A DNA stretch of 64,000 nt from JARBAK01 sp034472185. Lineage in GTDB: Bacteria; Pseudomonadota; Alphaproteobacteria; Rickettsiales; Midichloriaceae. The stretch covers positions 434,001 to 498,000 of the forward strand of contig JARBAK010000001.1 in the NCBI GenBank assembly GCA_034472185.1, in the 5' to 3' direction. Positions 55,395-64,000 of the stretch are shown here, piece by piece. A model generated the notes under the pieces. It made no database searches. It worked only from the letters and a program-made list of their open reading frames with translations, and was not told the origin of the DNA. The position numbers were made by a program, and so were the translations under genes. Positions within the stretch are counted from its first letter, which is position 1; the number at the start of each line of letters is the position of its first letter.

Positions 55395-56126
55395 GGAAGC
55401 CGCTTGTAATAGCAAACCTATTGAACATGAGGCCCCTTAATACAAGCAAAGTATGTAATGGCATCACATATCGTCTAATGAGCTGGGCTTCTATAAGCGG
55501 TAGCTGAATAGGCTTGCACGGGTAGAGCTATTTTCAAAAAGGGGGAAAATCGCACAATCGTTTAAAGTATCAATAAACATGCACCTGAAATCTCAGTGAT
55601 GCAGCTCAACTTATTCTAGGGGCACAACCCCAATTGCCACCTATAAATGCTCACATAAATTTTAAACTCACAACCGCTCTTTACGGGACCAAGAAGCCAG
55701 GCCACAATTAAATTAGTAAATATTTAGAAGCTAAGGCATTATTGAAAAGCTTGATGCTATCATAATAAGCTTAGCTAAATTCTTGTCTCATATTCATGAG
55801 ATCTAATGAATAAAGCAGTTGATAAGAGTTTTAAGATATTTATGGAGAATGAGCAAAATAATAAGGAATTATACGAGTTTATCGCAGATCTTAAAAAAGA
55901 AGAAGGTCGAATATATCGCCATCCTAAACAAAATCCCATCTTATAGTATTCGAAAATTCAAAACATATTACTGTGTTTCGAGGCTAGCTAATATAGGTAA
56001 TCTCTATATTTTAATTTCTCAAAAACTAGACAGTACCTGGTATTTTATACTGGTCTCTCAGTTATTTTTGCTTCCTTTCTGATCTTGAACTTCTATATAT
56101 GGTAGCCTTCATAATTGAGACTTCTT
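55395..56126. other. Gene-poor 732-bp gap between clpX and lpxB
   Basis: No conserved gene is recognised. A 46-codon frame with a natural-looking charged product (MNKAVDKSFKIFMENEQ...) runs from ATG 55807 to a TAG at 55945-55947, preceded only by a weak GAG site; it may be the front of a decayed gene. Near 55400-55505 the bases GCCGCTT and AAGCGGT could close a structured RNA, and GGGG-CACAA-CCCC forms a small hairpin near 55620. Neither matches tmRNA, RNase P RNA, 6S or SRP RNA by eye. Confidence 0.5.
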
Positions 56127-57389
56127 CTAATTCGGACTATTTTTTAATAGAGTTAAAACAACCTCTGCTGCTCTTTCGCTAGGATATTGCATTGTATGAT
56201 GTCGCGTCTCTACTTTCGGCTCAATATTCATGCTTTCTTTTAAAAGCTCCATTACTTTCTTAAAATAAGACAGTTGTTTCGAAGCTTTATCTGGATGCTC
56301 CAAAAAATTAATAACCGCAGCACATAATGTACTTACATTACATTGAGATTGTATAAACTCGGGGACTATTTCCATATTCATGATTATATTCGGTAAAGTT
56401 ACGTATTTACATTTAAAGTTCAGTACATACTTGAGCAACCAAAAAGTTAAATTAGATATTTTGTAAAAAGCAACAGTGGGAACTTTATATATACACATAT
56501 CCAAAACAGATGTTCCAGATTTGACAAGCGCAACTGCACTTTGCTGAATCATGCATAATTTATCCTCTTCATTTATCACTACTGAAACCAAGCAGCCTAA
56601 ACCTTTCTTATCGAAATAAGTGCTGATATATTCCTCTAGCGAAGGGAGCGTAGGTACGATATAGTGCACCTCTTCCCCTCTTAATGCTAGATACTCACTT
56701 ATTCTTTTCATCACTTGTGCTAAGAGTGGCAAATGATATCGCAATTCTGTTAGCCTGCTACCAGGCATAACTGTTATTAAAATAGTCTTACGCTCCCGCC
56801 CAAACAGCTCTTTTATATCCTTACTGTGAGATATAGATCGTTGTTGTTCAAGTATTAGATGCCCCACATAAGTATGTGGCATGTGGCGAAAGTACTGTGT
56901 TTCAAACGGGAGTGTAAGCAGGATATGGTCATATAGATTCGATACACGCAACGCTCTGCTAGGCTTATAGGCCCAAAGCATTGGTGCTACATAATGCAGC
57001 ATCACTGGCTGTTTTATACCAATGACACCTCCTAATTTTCGCTTAAGCTCAATCAACTTGCGAAAATGTTTCCGGAGTGTATCAATCAACCGAAAATTAA
57101 ACCCAGATGAATCTAAAGTAATGATCATATCCGGCTTATACTCTACCGCAGCGCGAATAGCAGCTCCTAGTAGGGACTTCAATTTCAATGCCGAAAGCAA
57201 AACTTCAAAAAAACCTATAATTGCTATATCCGCACTAGGAAATAGTGTTTTTAATCCAGCATCAGACATCTCTGATCCTCCGATCCCATAAAAATCGAAC
57301 TGCTCTCTGGATGCATTCAATGCTTGCATCAATCTCGCGCCTATCTTATCTCCTGATGCTTCTCCAGCTACAATAAAAATCTTATACAT
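56127..57389 (-). CDS. lpxB: Lipid-A-disaccharide synthase
   Basis: LpxB joins UDP-2,3-diacylglucosamine and lipid X to form the lipid A disaccharide. FIVAGEASGDKIGARLM at the start, FYGIGGSEM and the segment VMLHYVAPMLWAYKPSRA are typical; the C-terminal domain contains KSGTSVLDMCIYKVPTV. The protein is 420 residues, slightly longer than usual because of basic insertions around residue 110. With the LptF/G gene it shows that this organism makes LPS, unlike Anaplasma and Ehrlichia. It follows motB by 129 bp. Confidence 0.93.
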   Translation of the reverse strand: MYKIFIVAGEASGDKIGARLMQALNASREQFDFYGIGGSEMSDAGLKTLFPSADIAIIGFFEVLLSALKLKSLLGAAIRAAVEYKPDMIITLDSSGFNFRLIDTLRKHFRKLIELKRKLGGVIGIKQPVMLHYVAPMLWAYKPSRALRVSNLYDHILLTLPFETQYFRHMPHTYVGHLILEQQRSISHSKDIKELFGRERKTILITVMPGSRLTELRYHLPLLAQVMKRISEYLALRGEEVHYIVPTLPSLEEYISTYFDKKGLGCLVSVVINEEDKLCMIQQSAVALVKSGTSVLDMCIYKVPTVAFYKISNLTFWLLKYVLNFKCKYVTLPNIIMNMEIVPEFIQSQCNVSTLCAAVINFLEHPDKASKQLSYFKKVMELLKESMNIEPKVETRHHTMQYPSERAAEVVLTLLKNSPN

Positions 57390-57518
57390 TAGGGATTTTC
57401 CTGCGCTAAATAATAACGCTCCTTAACATAGATCCTAGTGAAGATTAGAGTCAAGCGTCATGCTTCTTTTAATACATATGTATATTAAAGACCATACTCC
57501 ATAGCTTTTACTAGTACT

Positions 57519-58391
57519 TCACCGAGCCCCCCCTGCAATAGAAAGCACTGCAACTTTATAAGCTGGCACTACCGCATTTTGCAATAAGGTAATTGATATG
57601 CGACGATTACGGGGATCATAGGGATTACCTGAGATAAGCGGATCTGTATCTGCATAAGCTATAATACGTACGAATTTCTCAGGTGCTATGCCAACTGTAG
57701 TAAGAAATCTCCTCGTAGCATTGGCGCGATCTGCAGAAAGCTCCCAATCCGAGTATTGCATAGGCAGGCCCCCTTCTAGCTCTTTGTCAGTGTGCCCTCC
57801 TATAGATATAAAATTTGGAGTATGTTTTATCAAGACCGCTACTTTACGTAATATACTTTGCATAGAGGGAGTTATCTCTGCACTACCAGGAGCAAAGATG
57901 TATTTTTCATTCCCATCAAAAATATTAATTGTAATTCCTAAATTATTTCTAGAGATTTGTACGTTCACCGAATTATTAGTATTGATATGCCTATTAAGAA
58001 CACTAGACATACTAGCCTCTAAAATATCAAGTGTTCTATCTTTGGGAAGCATTCCCTTTTCATTGTTGGCCCCCTCATTCTGTATTGATACTTCATTGCC
58101 TAATAGGTACTTCTTTGATGAACTTATAGTAGGTTTAAACGCTTCAGCTAATTCATGTATCTTTGAAGCAGGGCCCTTATTGAGCGCCCACATTAATAGG
58201 AAAAAAGCCATCAAAGTTGTAACAAAATCTCCATATGCGATTTTCCACGTTTCCGAAGCTTCCATAATAGAGTCATGCGCCTTATATATAATCTGACGGC
58301 TCCGACGCCCACTACGCGTACCATCTCTAGCTTGTCTAGAAATGCCTTTCGCGACAATATATTTATTATTGACCTCTTGCATATACGCCAT
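57519..58391 (-). CDS. motB: Flagellar motor stator protein MotB
   Basis: MotB anchors the stator to peptidoglycan. After about 45 basic cytoplasmic residues, the single membrane helix contains the proton-binding Asp in WKIAYGDFVTTLMAFFLLMW. The C-terminal OmpA-like domain has ISIGGHTDKE and NWELSADRA-like (SDWELSADRANATRRF) motifs. The 290 residues are typical. It starts 39 bp after motA, forming a motA-motB operon. Confidence 0.94.
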   Translation of the reverse strand: MAYMQEVNNKYIVAKGISRQARDGTRSGRRSRQIIYKAHDSIMEASETWKIAYGDFVTTLMAFFLLMWALNKGPASKIHELAEAFKPTISSSKKYLLGNEVSIQNEGANNEKGMLPKDRTLDILEASMSSVLNRHINTNNSVNVQISRNNLGITINIFDGNEKYIFAPGSAEITPSMQSILRKVAVLIKHTPNFISIGGHTDKELEGGLPMQYSDWELSADRANATRRFLTTVGIAPEKFVRIIAYADTDPLISGNPYDPRNRRISITLLQNAVVPAYKVAVLSIAGGAR

Positions 58392-58430
58392 TACTTCTAA
58401 CCTTTAACCATCTTACTATATGGTACTCTA

Positions 58431-59294
58431 TTACATCATCTTTAGGGTGTTATAACTATTTATTGCCTTTTCAAAATCATGAAATTCCGGCTGAAATTCT
58501 GTAGGAATCGCCTGTCTAGCAAACTCTACAGCTATATACGGCGCAGAGCCAGCAGCATATGTGATTATAGCTACTTTCACACATCTAAAAAATTTTGCTT
58601 CTTCCTCTGCAAACGATTTGGCAAGAGATGCCATTGGAAGGATTACGCAATAAGCTAAACCTACCCCCGCTAAAGTCCCAACCAAAGCCGAAGCTATTTG
58701 TAGACCAAGCACGGTTGCAGCTTCATCAATCACACCCATCGCAAGTATTACTCCAAGTACAGCAGCTACAATACCTAGTCCAGGAAGAGACGCGCCTAAA
58801 GCAGAAAGAGCATCTGCAATCCGCTTCGTATCCCATATCCTCTCTTCTAGGGCGGTCTCCATTATATCATCCAACTCTTGTATGTCATCAACCCCTAAAG
58901 CTAACATTCGTAAAAAATCACAAATAAATGTAATTATCCGTATGTCTATATTAGGGAAATCTGAAATAAGTGGCGCTTTTGCCGGGAATTCTACGGCTTT
59001 TTCGAGTTCAGCAAAGTTAAGTGCCCGTATCTTTTTTAAAAAAAGAAATAAAAAAGTCAATAAATCTAAATAATCTCGCTTATTGCAAGGGCTTCCTCGA
59101 ACAAGGTACTTCAGTTTTTTCATTGTACCTAGAGTTACGCTTTTACTGTTAGCCATTATAAATGTGCCTAACCCTGCACCTATGATGATAATCCATTCAA
59201 ATGGTTGAGATATCGCACCTAAATTCCCTCCAGCTCCTAAATATCCTACGATAATAGCAGTTATCATCACAAATACACCCAGCACAAACGCCAT
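58431..59294 (-). CDS. motA: Flagellar motor stator protein MotA
   Basis: MotA surrounds MotB and forms the proton channel of the flagellar motor. Four membrane helices are visible; the helix pair around SLPGLGIVAAVLGVILAMG and the following LVGTLAGVGLAYCVILPMA contains the conserved prolines and Gly of the family, and the cytoplasmic loop has charged residues that touch FliG. The 287 residues are normal. It is the first gene of motA-motB; the upstream gene is divergent. Confidence 0.95.
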   Translation of the reverse strand: MAFVLGVFVMITAIIVGYLGAGGNLGAISQPFEWIIIIGAGLGTFIMANSKSVTLGTMKKLKYLVRGSPCNKRDYLDLLTFLFLFLKKIRALNFAELEKAVEFPAKAPLISDFPNIDIRIITFICDFLRMLALGVDDIQELDDIMETALEERIWDTKRIADALSALGASLPGLGIVAAVLGVILAMGVIDEAATVLGLQIASALVGTLAGVGLAYCVILPMASLAKSFAEEEAKFFRCVKVAIITYAAGSAPYIAVEFARQAIPTEFQPEFHDFEKAINSYNTLKMM

Positions 59295-59504
59295 CAGAGC
59301 CCCTCATCCAATTAGTAATCGTCAAGCGATACAGTCTATGATTGTATACTAGCTATAGGGCTTAATCAACTTGTTCAAATTTTAGTCTGAGAATCAAGCG
59401 TGTTAACCACCAATCTCTCATTACTCTCTATAGAAATAAATTGAAAACAAAAGAAAAGACGAGCAAATATACCATCAAATGAATCGACCCATATCGCAAA
59501 AAAT

Positions 59505-60059
59505 ATGCCCCAAGAAATAAATCACGAAACTCCCATTAATGACAATATAACGTGGGATCAGTATTTTATGACCATTGCATACGCCGTTTCTATGAAAAGC
59601 AAAGACCCAAGTACACGAGTAGGTGCGATCATTGTAGGTATAGATAATGAAATAAGATCGACAGGATATAATGGTTTCCCTAGGAATATATCTGACAAAT
59701 TAAATCGCTACGAAAATAAAGAATATAAACAGTTGATAGAGAATCATGCGGAAGAAAATGCTATTATGAATTGCGTTCGTATAGGCACCCCAGTTAAGGG
59801 ATGTCGCCTCTATACTACATGGACTCCATGCGCTAATTGCGCTAGACTAATCATACAAGCGGGCATCACAGCGGTGATATACGACATAAACTATCCCGGA
59901 CATCAGAATAGAGGACTTTGGCAAAAGAGTATGCAGATATCCTCAGAAATGCTGGAAGAAGCAGGCGTAAAGCTCGTGGCGTTTAAAGACAAATTATTAA
60001 AAATTGAAGGACTCTTCGCTACTAATCCCTTTATCCCCTATACTGGAGATGATGTTTAA
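59505..60059 (+). CDS. Deoxycytidylate (dCMP) deaminase
   Basis: The enzyme deaminates dCMP to dUMP for thymidylate synthesis. Zinc ligands are in NHAEENAIMNCVRIG (His and the catalytic Glu) and TTWTPCANCARLI (two Cys). SKDPSTRVGAIIV and STGYNGFPR near the start are typical of the dCMP deaminase (ComEB-like) group. It is 184 residues. Together with dut it gives two routes to dUMP. Other members of the superfamily are possible, but the substrate-loop motifs fit dCMP best. Confidence 0.9.
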   Translation: MPQEINHETPINDNITWDQYFMTIAYAVSMKSKDPSTRVGAIIVGIDNEIRSTGYNGFPRNISDKLNRYENKEYKQLIENHAEENAIMNCVRIGTPVKGCRLYTTWTPCANCARLIIQAGITAVIYDINYPGHQNRGLWQKSMQISSEMLEEAGVKLVAFKDKLLKIEGLFATNPFIPYTGDDV

Positions 60060-60097
60060 CGCCATACTACTAGAAACAATCATATGTCTTTTCAAGC

Positions 60098-60589
60098 TTA
60101 TAATGCCTCTTTTTGCCAAAATCCATTCGGATCTTTAGAGATTATATGAACGGAGAATGACATTTTTCTTGCACAAATAGCAATATCATGAGGCTGATAT
60201 TGACTCTCCTCGTTACATATAAACAGTACTTTATCATATATATCCTGTAAGCATTTGCTGTGTATTGCTCTCAATAAGTCGTTCAGTGATACTGCGCCCA
60301 AACATATCAAAACCCGCGCCTTATTCAGGTTTGCTTCAAGTTCCTCAGTTATAAAGATGGGCGTATCGCTCGCTATTGCACGGTCGTTATCAGTACAATG
60401 GGGCAAAAAGCTCGTCGAGGAATATGACCACAATAAAGAATCTAACTCTTTTACCGTAATAATGCTGTTTCGACAGCACAACACCTGTACGTTGTACTCA
60501 GCCTCGTACACGCTCTCAATCAGTTTGGGCAGCATCTTCAATGCTGTATTTCCCCAAATATATACGTTGAATTCCGTCATATGTGACAT
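60098..60589 (-). CDS. holC: DNA polymerase III chi subunit
   Basis: Chi links the clamp loader to SSB. The family pattern is visible: an N-terminal strand, ELDSLLWSYSSTSFLPHC in the middle, PIFITEE, and a C-terminal segment ICARKMSFSVHIISKDPNGFWQ. The 163 residues are normal. Start is ATG 60589, with a second ATG at 60580. It follows ftsK by 48 bp on the same strand. Confidence 0.82.
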   Translation of the reverse strand: MSHMTEFNVYIWGNTALKMLPKLIESVYEAEYNVQVLCCRNSIITVKELDSLLWSYSSTSFLPHCTDNDRAIASDTPIFITEELEANLNKARVLICLGAVSLNDLLRAIHSKCLQDIYDKVLFICNEESQYQPHDIAICARKMSFSVHIISKDPNGFWQKEAL

Positions 60590-60637
60590 TTAAAGAACTC
60601 GATGTATTCTCTGTTATAAGAATCAAAGTCTCCCATA

Positions 60638-62953
60638 TTACTCCCCCTTGTCTTTGATTAAAATTTCACGCTTCCCAACGTGGTTAGGTGCTCCTACGAT
60701 ACCCTCTCTCTCCATTCTCTCTATTAATGAAGCAGCCCTGTTATAACCAATTTTTAAGCATCTCTGCAAATAGCTTGTAGTCGGCCTCCGATCTTTCAAG
60801 ACAATCTCCACGGCATTACAATAGACGCTATCGTCCTTTCCATCATCGGAATCTATCTCCGCATCTGTCCCACCATTTTTTATAACATCTTCACCATCAC
60901 AAGTAGTCAACTCAATATAGCTAGCAGGACCAAATTTTTTCCAAAACGCAGTAACTAACTCCACATCTTTATCGCTAACAAAAGGACCGTGCACTCTCTC
61001 TAGCCTCCCACCAGCACTCATGTAAAGCATATCTCCCTTACCCAAAAGTTGTTCCGCCCCCTGTTCTCCGAGTATGGTGCGACTATCAATCTTAGAGGTA
61101 ACTTGGAAGCTTATGCGCGTAGGTAAGTTGGCTTTAATAACGCCTGTAATAACATCTACAGAGGGGCGTTGCGTCGCCATTATTAGATGAATTCCAGCTG
61201 CTCGCGCCATTTGCGCTAATCTCTGGATATAAATTTCTATTTCCTTGCCTGCGACCAACATTAAATCTGCGATTTCATCTACAATAACCACTATATATGG
61301 AAGCATCTCTTGCTTAATTCTTATTGTTTCAAATATGGGCCTTCCCGTAGCCCTATCGAATCCAACTTGTAATTGTTTCTCTATCGGCTGAGCTGCACGA
61401 ATAGCGCCCTCAATGATAGCATTGTAATTCCCTATATTTCTCACCCCCAAAATAGACATAGCTCTATACCGTGACTCCATTTCGGTTACAACCCATTTTA
61501 AAGCTGCTACAGCCTTACGTGGGTCTGTAACAACTGGGGACAAAAGGTGTGGGATCCCTTCATACATGTATAATTCAAGCATCTTAGGATCTATCATAAC
61601 AAGGCGACAGCTTTCTGGGGTATACTTGTAAAGGAGAGAAAAAATCATAGCATTCACGGCTACTGATTTACCTGATCCTGTAGTTCCTGCTACAAGCAAA
61701 TGCGGCATTTTCGCGAGATCAGCTACTACAGGTTTTCCCAGTATGTTTTTCCCCAAAATCAACGGGAGTTTATGCGCTGAATCATTATACTCAGCAGAAT
61801 CTATTAATTCCCCCAAGTAAACAGTCTCTCTATGTTTATTAGGGAGCTCTATCCCTACGGCATTTTTACCAGGAATAACAGCTATCCGTGCAGATAAAGC
61901 ACTCATAGACCGAGCTATATCATCAGCTAACCCTATAATCCGAGAAGACTTGATCCCCGCAGCCGGCTGCAGCTCATATAATGTAACTACGGGGCCCTGA
62001 TATATATCCAAGATATCTCCCATCACCCCAAAATCATGCAGCACTTGCATAAGAAGGCGCGCATTTTCTTGCAATATGCTTTTATCTAATATACCTGAAG
62101 TTTTAGTCCTAGGACTGTGCAATAATGCAGTATATGGCAGAGTATATCTTGCTCTATGCACACTCGAAGTATCCTCTCCACTTCCATTTTGCAAAAACGT
62201 TAAATCCTCTACATCTATAGATTGTCTACTGTGCCCAGTTGTCTGATATGAGCTCTCTTCTGGAGACTCTACTTGACCAGCAACTCTTGGTATCGTTTTT
62301 CTTTCTGAAAGAGATAATTTTTTACGCTTTGAAAAAGCACGCATCGAATTAAAACAATATCTAGCAATCTTTAATACGCCTCTATAAGTAATACTTATCC
62401 CGCTAATCCACTGCGAGAGGCTAATATTTAATGCACTCAATGATATTAGGCATACTAACACTCCCGTCACAGCAGTAAATATCCGCGGATCTATCCCAGG
62501 AGAGAGGACGCTATATAAGTAGTGGCCCAAGAATCCTCCATACCACATATCTTGCATAGGCTCATACATTAACAAATGTTCGCTTGTCCCTAATTTTCGA
62601 AATGAGGCTAAAAAAAGCGACATCAGCACAAGAGAAAGCATCCCCATAATAGTGCCGAAATAAAATCTTATCCTCCTACCCAAAACAACAGCCAAACTGT
62701 TAATAAATATTATGCTCAATAATAAAAAAACGGCCCCTCCGAAAGCTTGGAGCGCAGGGTCTACAGCATATGCTGCATACCGTCCTACAATATTATGCAC
62801 CTTACTATCAGAAGCATGCAAAAAAGACGGATCTTCGGGCGAATAGCTTAGAACTGCACCTAATGCGATCAACTGGAAAATGCCAAAAAACAATGCTATA
62901 ATAGTCTCTATGATTCTTCGGAGGTTATTATTTGGAGTGCGAAATTTTTGCAT
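60638..62953 (-). CDS. ftsK: DNA translocase FtsK
   Basis: FtsK pumps chromosome termini across the septum and is part of the divisome. Four N-terminal membrane helices (within about residues 15-180) are followed by a short linker, the RecA-like motor with Walker A GTTGSGKSVAV near residue 424 and Walker B VVIVDEIADL, and the C-terminal gamma domain starting near DDSVYCNAVEIV with the KIGYNRAASLIERMEREG helix. I choose ATG 62953, which has GGGA six bases upstream; a TTG at 63007 is in frame. The 771 residues are a short-linker type. Confidence 0.95.
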   Translation of the reverse strand: MQKFRTPNNNLRRIIETIIALFFGIFQLIALGAVLSYSPEDPSFLHASDSKVHNIVGRYAAYAVDPALQAFGGAVFLLLSIIFINSLAVVLGRRIRFYFGTIMGMLSLVLMSLFLASFRKLGTSEHLLMYEPMQDMWYGGFLGHYLYSVLSPGIDPRIFTAVTGVLVCLISLSALNISLSQWISGISITYRGVLKIARYCFNSMRAFSKRKKLSLSERKTIPRVAGQVESPEESSYQTTGHSRQSIDVEDLTFLQNGSGEDTSSVHRARYTLPYTALLHSPRTKTSGILDKSILQENARLLMQVLHDFGVMGDILDIYQGPVVTLYELQPAAGIKSSRIIGLADDIARSMSALSARIAVIPGKNAVGIELPNKHRETVYLGELIDSAEYNDSAHKLPLILGKNILGKPVVADLAKMPHLLVAGTTGSGKSVAVNAMIFSLLYKYTPESCRLVMIDPKMLELYMYEGIPHLLSPVVTDPRKAVAALKWVVTEMESRYRAMSILGVRNIGNYNAIIEGAIRAAQPIEKQLQVGFDRATGRPIFETIRIKQEMLPYIVVIVDEIADLMLVAGKEIEIYIQRLAQMARAAGIHLIMATQRPSVDVITGVIKANLPTRISFQVTSKIDSRTILGEQGAEQLLGKGDMLYMSAGGRLERVHGPFVSDKDVELVTAFWKKFGPASYIELTTCDGEDVIKNGGTDAEIDSDDGKDDSVYCNAVEIVLKDRRPTTSYLQRCLKIGYNRAASLIERMEREGIVGAPNHVGKREILIKDKGE

Positions 62954-63124
62954 AAGAATCCCATTAAACAGCTTCGTTTTTGTACTACGTAGAAGAAAAT
63001 TTTTCAACTAATTGATAAGAAAACAAAAAAGTTGACTATGGTTATGCCTATGCTTAGACTATAGCAGTATCGTTGCAGGCAGTGGCAGACGGATAGTTTA
63101 GCGCTCCGTTGCTCTGATGTTTTG

Positions 63125-63153
63125 TTAGCATAATTTTTGTGAATTTGTATAAT
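63125..63153 (+). promoter_or_regulatory. Promoter of greA
   Basis: TTAGCA (63125-63130) and a perfect TATAAT (63148-63153) are 17 bases apart. The start point would be about 10 bases ahead of the greA ATG, giving a very short leader. A second pair, TTGACT-N17-TAGACT, lies at 63032-63060. Confidence 0.5.
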
Positions 63154-63170
63154 CACATTACGTAAAATCG

Positions 63171-63644
63171 ATGACTACCAGATTTCCCATCACTCCAGAA
63201 GGATACGTACAACTGAATAAGGAATTACATACTTTAAAAACAATAGAAAGACCAGCTGTAATAGCAGCTATTACAGAAGCAAGAGCGCATGGAGATCTAT
63301 CAGAGAATGCTGAATATTCTGCAGCTAAAGAAAAGCAAAGGCTACTGGAAGCTAAAATCCACGAATTGGAAAATAAGCTGGGGCGTGCTGAAGTACTTTC
63401 TATAAAAGGGATAAAAGTAGAACAAATACAGTTCGGCGCTACAGTAAAGCTATTCGACATGGAAGGAAAAAGAGAAGTACAATACCGCATTACCGGAGAT
63501 TATGAAGCAGATATAGAAAAGGGGGATTTGTCTATCTCTTCACCACTAGGCAAAGCACTATTAGGCAAACAAAGCGGTGATGAAGTCGAAGTTACCGCTC
63601 CTAAAGGAATAAAATATTTTCGAGTTATATCCGTTGAGTACTAA
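63171..63644 (+). CDS. greA: Transcription elongation factor GreA
   Basis: GreA stimulates RNA polymerase to cut backtracked RNA. The N-terminal coiled coil carries the acidic tip in HGDLSENAEYSAAKE, and the C-terminal FKBP-like domain has ISSPLGKALLGKQSGDEVEV. The 157 residues are full length. It is divergent from ftsK and is followed 51 bp later by the RNase D-like gene. Confidence 0.97.
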   Translation: MTTRFPITPEGYVQLNKELHTLKTIERPAVIAAITEARAHGDLSENAEYSAAKEKQRLLEAKIHELENKLGRAEVLSIKGIKVEQIQFGATVKLFDMEGKREVQYRITGDYEADIEKGDLSISSPLGKALLGKQSGDEVEVTAPKGIKYFRVISVEY

Positions 63645-63695
63645 GGTTTTTAAAAAAGTCAGCGTGCATCTATCACAATCAATCATAAAGATAAT

Positions 63696-64000
63696 ATGAG
63701 AGTTTATTATTCTGTCGGCGATCTACCCGAAAACGCATCCCTCGAATCAGAGCCAAGTATCGCATTAGACACAGAGGCAATGGGCCTTAATAATCAAAGA
63801 GATAGGTTATGTCTAGTGCAGATTGCTACAAGCGATGGACGTGTTTATCTTGTACATTTCCCTAAAAGGGATTACTCCTGTCCCAGGTTAAAGCGCTTGT
63901 TAAGCAACCCTAAGATAGAAAAGATTTTCCATTTTGCACGTTTTGATCTAGCTATTTTGCATATTTATCTGGGAATAGAAATGTCTAGTATATATTGTAC
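63696..64000 (+). CDS. rnd: 3'-5' exonuclease, ribonuclease D family (3' end outside window)
   Basis: The first 101 codons from ATG 63696 are visible. The DEDD exonuclease motif I is IALDTEAMGL (Asp and Glu), followed by RDRLCLVQIAT, and motif II is KIFHFARFDLAIL. These match the short alphaproteobacterial RNase D-like proteins that trim tRNA and other RNAs. The gene runs off the window end, so the HRDC domain and motif III cannot be judged. It is on the same strand as greA and probably co-transcribed. Confidence 0.9.
   Translation, partial: MRVYYSVGDLPENASLESEPSIALDTEAMGLNNQRDRLCLVQIATSDGRVYLVHFPKRDYSCPRLKRLLSNPKIEKIFHFARFDLAILHIYLGIEMSSIYC

Noticed and set aside
55395..55700. tmRNA, RNase P RNA or SRP RNA in the clpX-lpxB gap
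   Set aside because: None of the conserved sequence blocks of these RNAs could be found on either strand.
55819..56082. Plus-strand 87-codon frame starting with TTG
   Set aside because: It overlaps a more protein-like short frame, has no ribosome binding site and a composition typical of random AT-rich sequence.

Overview
The window is AT-rich bacterial chromosome with densely packed housekeeping genes on both strands. It suggests a flagellated, obligately intracellular alphaproteobacterium of the order Rickettsiales, close to the Midichloriaceae or another deep branch. Reasons: a long eukaryote-like IleRS; single-copy genes scattered away from their usual operons; an LPS pathway (lpxB, an LptF/LptG permease) and peptidoglycan enzymes (PBP2, MreD, D,D-carboxypeptidase, M23 endopeptidase); and flagellar genes (flgK, flagellin, a FlgJ-like rod protein, flhA, motA, motB). 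The placement is inference from gene content; no 16S rRNA gene is present. No insertion sequence, phage or CRISPR array was seen. Layout: 1-9.3 kb holds the end of upp, then on the minus strand ileS, flgK and a rearranged piece of the S10 ribosomal operon (rplV-rpsC-rplP-rpmC followed by rplD-rplW). 9.4-16.2 kb holds secG, rsmG-mnmG-tolQ, an N-acetyltransferase, holB, a mannose-1-phosphate guanylyltransferase and tRNA-Leu(GAG). 16.4-20 kb is one very large flagellin gene. 20.3-24.2 kb is dut-mnmE-rppH and then rplB-rpsS, the missing middle of the S10 operon, followed by a 69-bp decayed copy of the mnmE P-loop segment. 24.4-31 kb holds trxA, miaB, a frameshifted unknown gene, tRNA-Ser(TGA) and a mreD-mrdA cell-shape cluster. 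31-40 kb holds folC, a D,D-carboxypeptidase, rnhA, a FlgJ-like gene, an M23 peptidase, a fused glmU-cmk gene, ppa and a CNNM/CorC transporter. 40-43 kb is a gadC-gadB glutamate-decarboxylase acid-resistance operon. 43-51.8 kb holds RNase E/G, rpsI, rplM, pgsA, tRNA-Ala(GGC), gatA, a short glyS and an LptF/G permease. 51.8-64 kb holds flhA, clpX, a 730-bp gene-poor gap, lpxB, motB, motA, a dCMP deaminase, holC, ftsK, greA and the start of an RNase D-like gene. Functionally the window serves translation (ribosomal proteins, IleRS, GlyRS beta, GatA, tRNA modification by MnmE/MnmG/MiaB/RsmG), DNA replication and segregation (HolB, HolC, FtsK, Dut), envelope synthesis and motility. The most unusual items are the single-frame GlmU-cytidylate kinase fusion, the three-way break-up of the S10 operon with an mnmE fragment at one junction, the gadCB operon in a presumed endosymbiont, the 1163-residue flagellin, and the GlyRS beta chain that has lost its C-terminal domain.
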